From an uncultured Clostridium sp. (GTDB lineage: Bacteria > Bacillota > Clostridia > Clostridiales > Clostridiaceae), in assembly GCF_934754915.1 (NCBI RefSeq), contig NZ_CAKVKB010000081.1, positions 1-16,751 on the forward strand: a stretch of 16,751 bases of DNA. The letters run 5' to 3'. A program made the translations under genes and the position numbers. Below, one piece after another: positions 13,527 to 16,751 of the stretch. How positions within the stretch are numbered: position 1 is the first letter of the stretch; every line of letters begins with the position of its first letter. The notes below the pieces were generated by a model. It had not been told where the DNA came from. It searched no databases and was given only the letters and a program-made list of their open reading frames with translations.

Positions 13527-16430
13527 CTATTCAAAATTCCAAGTTTCTCTTAGTTCTAGAAATTTCTGAACATAATTTCTGTTTACAGGATATCCAGATA
13601 TAGCAGGATAAAAGGCACCAAATACAAGAACAACCAATAAACAGTAAACTACTGACATTTTTCTGATTTTTGATATTGCAAATTGTGAACATAAATTTTC
13701 CACTGTATAACCTATACTCAAGATTAGAAATAGAGAACAAGGCAAGTAATGATATATCATTGTATATCTTTTTACAAACATCCATGGAACAAGCTGAGCC
13801 ATATACGCTATAGTTAAAAATCCTGCTTTTATATCTTTTTCTTTTATCATTAAATAAAAACAATATATTACGCAGAAAATTCCTGGCCACCATATCAATG
13901 GATTTCCTAAAGTGGATACAGTAGAACATATATTAGTTCCTTGAAAAATTGTTATACTATCCCAAAGAGGTCGTCTTATAAATGGCCACTGATACCATGT
14001 GGAACTGTAAGAATGAGTTCCTGTAACAAAGTTAGTATGATAATCAAACATGTATTTCAGATTATCATAGACTTTTAAGAATAAATTGTTAGTATTGTTT
14101 GAGGTTACTACTGGTATATATGAAAGTACATAAAGACTTATTGGAATAATCACAAAACATATGAAACAGAACAATATTATTTTTATAACTTTTCCAGAAA
14201 ATTTTGATTTGGTAAAAGTGCTTTCAGAAGAAGTAGTATTTTCATTTTTAAATTGAATATATCTGAAATAAAGTGAAGCAAAAAATATTATTGCAAGTCC
14301 AAAAGCAGCATAAAATCCAGTCCATTTTGTGCTTATTGCAAGTCCTGTGCTTATTCCACATAAACCTAATAGAATAAAAACATTTTTAAGGTTTTCTTTA
14401 ATAAAATCAACTGTGATATAGCAGTACATAAAGTAATACATAAGAAATATGAAAAATGCTACAAATATATCAATTGTACAAATTCTTGATAGTGTAAAAT
14501 GCATAAAATCAAAACATAATAATAATGTACACATACATGAAATAAATCTATTTTTGAATAATTTTCTCGAAAAGATGTACATAAGAGGAACCATTAAGAT
14601 TCCGAATATTACAGACATAAATCTCCATCCAAATGGATTTAGTCCAAATTTCTCTATTCCTAAAGCTATTATTGTTTTACCAAGAGGTGGATGTGTTATT
14701 TCATAAGATTTAAGTCCATTAATAAATTCATATGCTGTTCTAGTGTAATAGACTTCATCAAACATTGTTCTATAAAAATAAGTTGCATCTTTGAGATACA
14801 TGTCCTGTTCATCAAATAAAGCACTGTACTGATTGGTGTTTACTGGAATAATAGTATTGTTTTCATCATCTAATATAACAATTTCTCTCAGCTGTATTTG
14901 GTCACTTAAAGAAACTATTCGTAAAAATTGAGTAGTATTATTTATTTTCACATTATTCCAATTGAATTCAGATTCTATTCTGTCTTTAGAGTTAGTTTCT
15001 TCCCATGTATTATCCTTGCTATTAAATGCTAAAACATTGATATCTGTGCGTCCTAAATAACCATTAAAAATACTTAAATGATCAACATTATGTTCACTTC
15101 CTAAATCTAAAACTATTTCATTTTTATCTTTTAAAAGATTATAGGAGGTTTGAGGTATAAAGTTATTTCCTAATCTATAAAAACCAATGAATGCAAAAAT
15201 AACAGTAAGTACTGCAATACAGATATAATCATATTTTGTATATATAGGATTAAATTTCTCTATAAATTTATATTTTTTGTCTGTATCATCTATTGGGTTA
15301 ACATTTTCTTTAGGCTTCATAACACATGTCCATATATGAGCATTGGTTATAAAATAGTAAATACTATAAATTACAGAACATATAATCAAAAACGAACCTA
15401 TTAAAGCAAAAGGATTGTTTATATTAAATTGTTTAGGATTATATATTGATAGTGTATATGCCAGATTCATAAAGTGAAGGATTGAAAATGAAACATACAT
15501 AATATAAATCTGTTTTTTATTTGTAATTATAAAAAGCATTAATAATATTATGAGAACTGGTGCAAAAAAGTCTTCGTGTATTGAAGTGAAAAAACAGAAT
15601 ATAAGTGTCATGTATATATAACCCAATACAATCAATGAATTTTCTTTATTATGTAATTTTTTATATAAATAAATTATGCTTATTACTGAGACTATTAAGA
15701 TTATGATTCCTATATTAAAATATGATGTAAAATAAAATTTTTCATAAATATTTATCCAGTTTTTACTTATACAAGTCCAAAAGTTGAATGCATTACAAGA
15801 AGTATAAGGATATGTGAATAGTGATTTCTGTAGTTTATATGTGTATTCTAAATAAGTTACTATACTTATTCCCATATAAAAAACAATACTTGATAAAGAA
15901 TTCTTTTTTATTGATGAATTGTTGTTGTCTTCATAGATATTTTTCTGCTTGAAAATGTAATTAGATTGAGCAATAAGTGTTATAGGATATAAGTACAAAA
16001 TGTATTCATTTATGAATAGAGAAGCTAAAAATAAAGTATGCCCTAAATATATTTTATTCTTGTAATAAAATATAAAAATTAAAAGTACACATAAAAAATA
16101 TATACTATAAGGTTTTGTCCATGTTGCTGCATATACTATATATACAGGATTTAATAGAAAGAAACTTGAACATAATAGTGATTTATTTTTAGACATAAAC
16201 TCACAGGAAAATTTATAAATAATAAAACTTATAATAAAATTACATACTAAGTTGATACCACAATAAATTGTTATCTTTTTATATAAAGCTATAAAAAGAA
16301 TATGAAATATAAAAGCACATATTATTATGAATTTTTTATCTACATGCTTTGATTCATTTGAAAATTTTTTAAAACCATTTATAAATAAACAGTAAAGTAG
16401 TATTATAGAAAAAAAGTATATTCCAGACAT
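13527..16430 (-). CDS. PMT-family protein O-glycosyltransferase with extra N-terminal membrane half and discoidin-like insert
   Basis: This 967-residue polytopic protein belongs to the protein O-mannosyltransferase family (GT39) in its C-terminal half. FDEVYYTRTAYEF (557-569) holds the Asp-Glu of the first outer loop. HPPLGK (580-585), GLNPFGWRF (596-604), LSRICTIDIF (647-656) and TKWTG (701-705) follow. HSYSSTWYQWPFIRRPLW (806-823) marks the PMT C-terminal four-helix domain. Residues 1-365 form a separate ~9-helix unit with GT-C-like features (NPVYIVYAATWTKPYSIY, 94-111). It lacks an obvious acidic first loop and may be degenerate. Residues ~425-525 (EIVLDLGSE, 438-446) resemble an F5/8-type discoidin fold. 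AGGAG sits 7 bases before the ATG. The gene begins the three-gene operon. It should transfer a sugar from polyprenyl phosphate to Ser/Thr of secreted proteins. Confidence 0.88.
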   Translation of the reverse strand: MSGIYFFSIILLYCLFINGFKKFSNESKHVDKKFIIICAFIFHILFIALYKKITIYCGINLVCNFIISFIIYKFSCEFMSKNKSLLCSSFFLLNPVYIVYAATWTKPYSIYFLCVLLIFIFYYKNKIYLGHTLFLASLFINEYILYLYPITLIAQSNYIFKQKNIYEDNNNSSIKKNSLSSIVFYMGISIVTYLEYTYKLQKSLFTYPYTSCNAFNFWTCISKNWINIYEKFYFTSYFNIGIIILIVSVISIIYLYKKLHNKENSLIVLGYIYMTLIFCFFTSIHEDFFAPVLIILLMLFIITNKKQIYIMYVSFSILHFMNLAYTLSIYNPKQFNINNPFALIGSFLIICSVIYSIYYFITNAHIWTCVMKPKENVNPIDDTDKKYKFIEKFNPIYTKYDYICIAVLTVIFAFIGFYRLGNNFIPQTSYNLLKDKNEIVLDLGSEHNVDHLSIFNGYLGRTDINVLAFNSKDNTWEETNSKDRIESEFNWNNVKINNTTQFLRIVSLSDQIQLREIVILDDENNTIIPVNTNQYSALFDEQDMYLKDATYFYRTMFDEVYYTRTAYEFINGLKSYEITHPPLGKTIIALGIEKFGLNPFGWRFMSVIFGILMVPLMYIFSRKLFKNRFISCMCTLLLCFDFMHFTLSRICTIDIFVAFFIFLMYYFMYCYITVDFIKENLKNVFILLGLCGISTGLAISTKWTGFYAAFGLAIIFFASLYFRYIQFKNENTTSSESTFTKSKFSGKVIKIILFCFICFVIIPISLYVLSYIPVVTSNNTNNLFLKVYDNLKYMFDYHTNFVTGTHSYSSTWYQWPFIRRPLWDSITIFQGTNICSTVSTLGNPLIWWPGIFCVIYCFYLMIKEKDIKAGFLTIAYMAQLVPWMFVKRYTMIYHYLPCSLFLILSIGYTVENLCSQFAISKIRKMSVVYCLLVVLVFGAFYPAISGYPVNRNYVQKFLELRETWNFE

Positions 16431-16477
16431 TATATATCTCCTATTAATAAATGAAGTTATTTTGTTTTACTATATTT

Positions 16478-16512
16478 AAGTACCAGTTTCATGATTTATG
16501 AAACTGGTATTT
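16478..16512. terminator. Hairpin between the repeat-protein gene and the PMT operon
   Basis: A perfect 12-bp stem TACCAGTTTCAT/ATGAAACTGGTA (16481-16492 with 16498-16509, 5-base loop) extends by 3 weaker pairs. It lies ~80 bases past the upstream gene's stop. The minus-strand tail (CTTAAATATAG) is poor in Ts, so termination may be partial and allow readthrough into the PMT gene. The remaining 16513-16590 shows nothing else. Confidence 0.65.
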
Positions 16513-16590
16513 ATTTAATAATTTCTAATTAATTAAAGCTTTAGAATTATTATTTTACATATCAAACATCTACATCGACATTAAATTAAT

Positions 16591-16751
16591 TTATGGTTGA
16601 GCAGTAGCTGGAGCCTCAGAAGTAGTAGCTGGAGCCTCAGAAGTAGCGGCTGGAGCCTCAGAAGTAGTAGCTGGAGCCTCAGAAGTAGCGGCTGGAGCCT
16701 CAGAAGTAGTAGCTGGAGCCTCAGAAGTAGCGGCTGGAGCCTCAGAAGTAG
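16591..16751 (-). CDS. Partial protein with tandem EAPATTS/EAPAATS C-terminal repeats
   Basis: An open minus-strand frame enters from the right edge and stops at TAA (16593-16591). It encodes the last ~52 residues of a protein of unknown N-terminus. The tail is built of seven-residue units alternating EAPAATS and EAPATTS, ending EAPATAQP. It is free of aromatic residues and rich in Ala, Pro, Thr, Ser and Glu, with no LPXTG anchor at its end. Such mucin-like tails are typically extended and, in organisms with PMT enzymes, O-glycosylated. The PMT gene follows on the same strand 160 bases downstream. Export, function and glycosylation cannot be shown here because the N-terminus is missing. Confidence 0.8.
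   Translation of the reverse strand, partial: TSEAPAATSEAPATTSEAPAATSEAPATTSEAPAATSEAPATTSEAPATAQP
16600..16751 (-). repeat. Tandem 21-bp repeat with 42-bp alternating period
   Basis: Seven complete 21-bp units start at 16600, 16621, 16642, 16663, 16684, 16705 and 16726, with a partial unit at the window edge. From 16621 on, units alternate strictly between AGTAGTAGC and AGTAGCGGC beginnings, followed by an invariant TGGAGCCTCAGA. The 16600 unit is the diverged end. The array continues beyond the window. Confidence 0.96.

Noticed and set aside
10985..14706. Open frames on the plus strand opposite the glycosylation operon (such as 10985-11233, 11466-11690, 12520-12750, 14449-14706)
   Set aside because: They lie antisense to well-supported genes, have no domain signatures, and are explained by low stop density opposite AT-rich membrane-protein genes.
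16600..16751. Possible CRISPR array because of regular short repeats
   Set aside because: The repeats are contiguous with no unique spacers, keep an open reading frame and encode a regular peptide, so this is a coding tandem repeat.

Overview
The window looks like a chromosomal segment of a low-GC Firmicute, most likely Clostridium in the strict sense. The DNA is very AT-rich, genes start with AAGGAG-type ribosome binding sites, terminators are A-tract/stem/T-tract hairpins, and the window opens on a clostridial-type 5S rRNA 3' end followed by tRNA(CAT) and tRNA-Ala(TGC). No prophage, IS element or CRISPR array is visible.

Layout: (1) 1-297 is the end of an rRNA operon with two tRNAs and a terminator. 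(2) 541-1921 holds a consensus-like promoter, a 48-residue small protein, a two-zinc-ribbon/coiled-coil protein and a VanZ-like membrane protein. (3) 1922-2730 is 809 bases without a gene, with a strong terminator, two copies of a dispersed repeat, a possible structured element and a near-consensus promoter for the next gene. (4) 2731-4371 is an AbgT-family transporter with its terminator. (5) 4471-6814 holds a UbiA-type polyprenyl-phosphate phosphoribosyltransferase homologue and a HAD phosphatase-GtrA fusion, each preceded by a copy of the same ~100-base sequence. (6) 6952-8424 (minus) is a GT-C membrane glycosyltransferase. (7) 8764-10851 is an EF-G-2-like translational GTPase, ending at a bidirectional terminator. 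(8) 16430-10973 (minus) is a tight three-gene operon: a 967-residue PMT-family protein O-glycosyltransferase, a GtrB/DPM1-like glycosyltransferase, and a UDP-galactopyranose-mutase-like flavoprotein. (9) At the right edge a partial minus-strand gene encodes a Pro/Ala/Thr/Ser/Glu-rich C-terminal tail of alternating seven-residue repeats.

Working model (inference): the genes in 5, 6, 8 and 9 form a lipid-linked-sugar glycosylation locus. The UbiA homologue would make polyprenyl-phospho-5-phosphoribose, and the HAD part of the fusion would dephosphorylate it. The GtrA part would help move the lipid-sugar across the membrane. The GtrB-like enzyme would make polyprenyl-phosphate-hexose, and the two GT-C enzymes would transfer sugars outside the cell. 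The Thr/Ser-rich repeat tail, encoded just upstream of the PMT, is an attractive candidate O-glycosylation substrate. The EF-G-2-like gene looks like an unrelated housekeeping neighbour.
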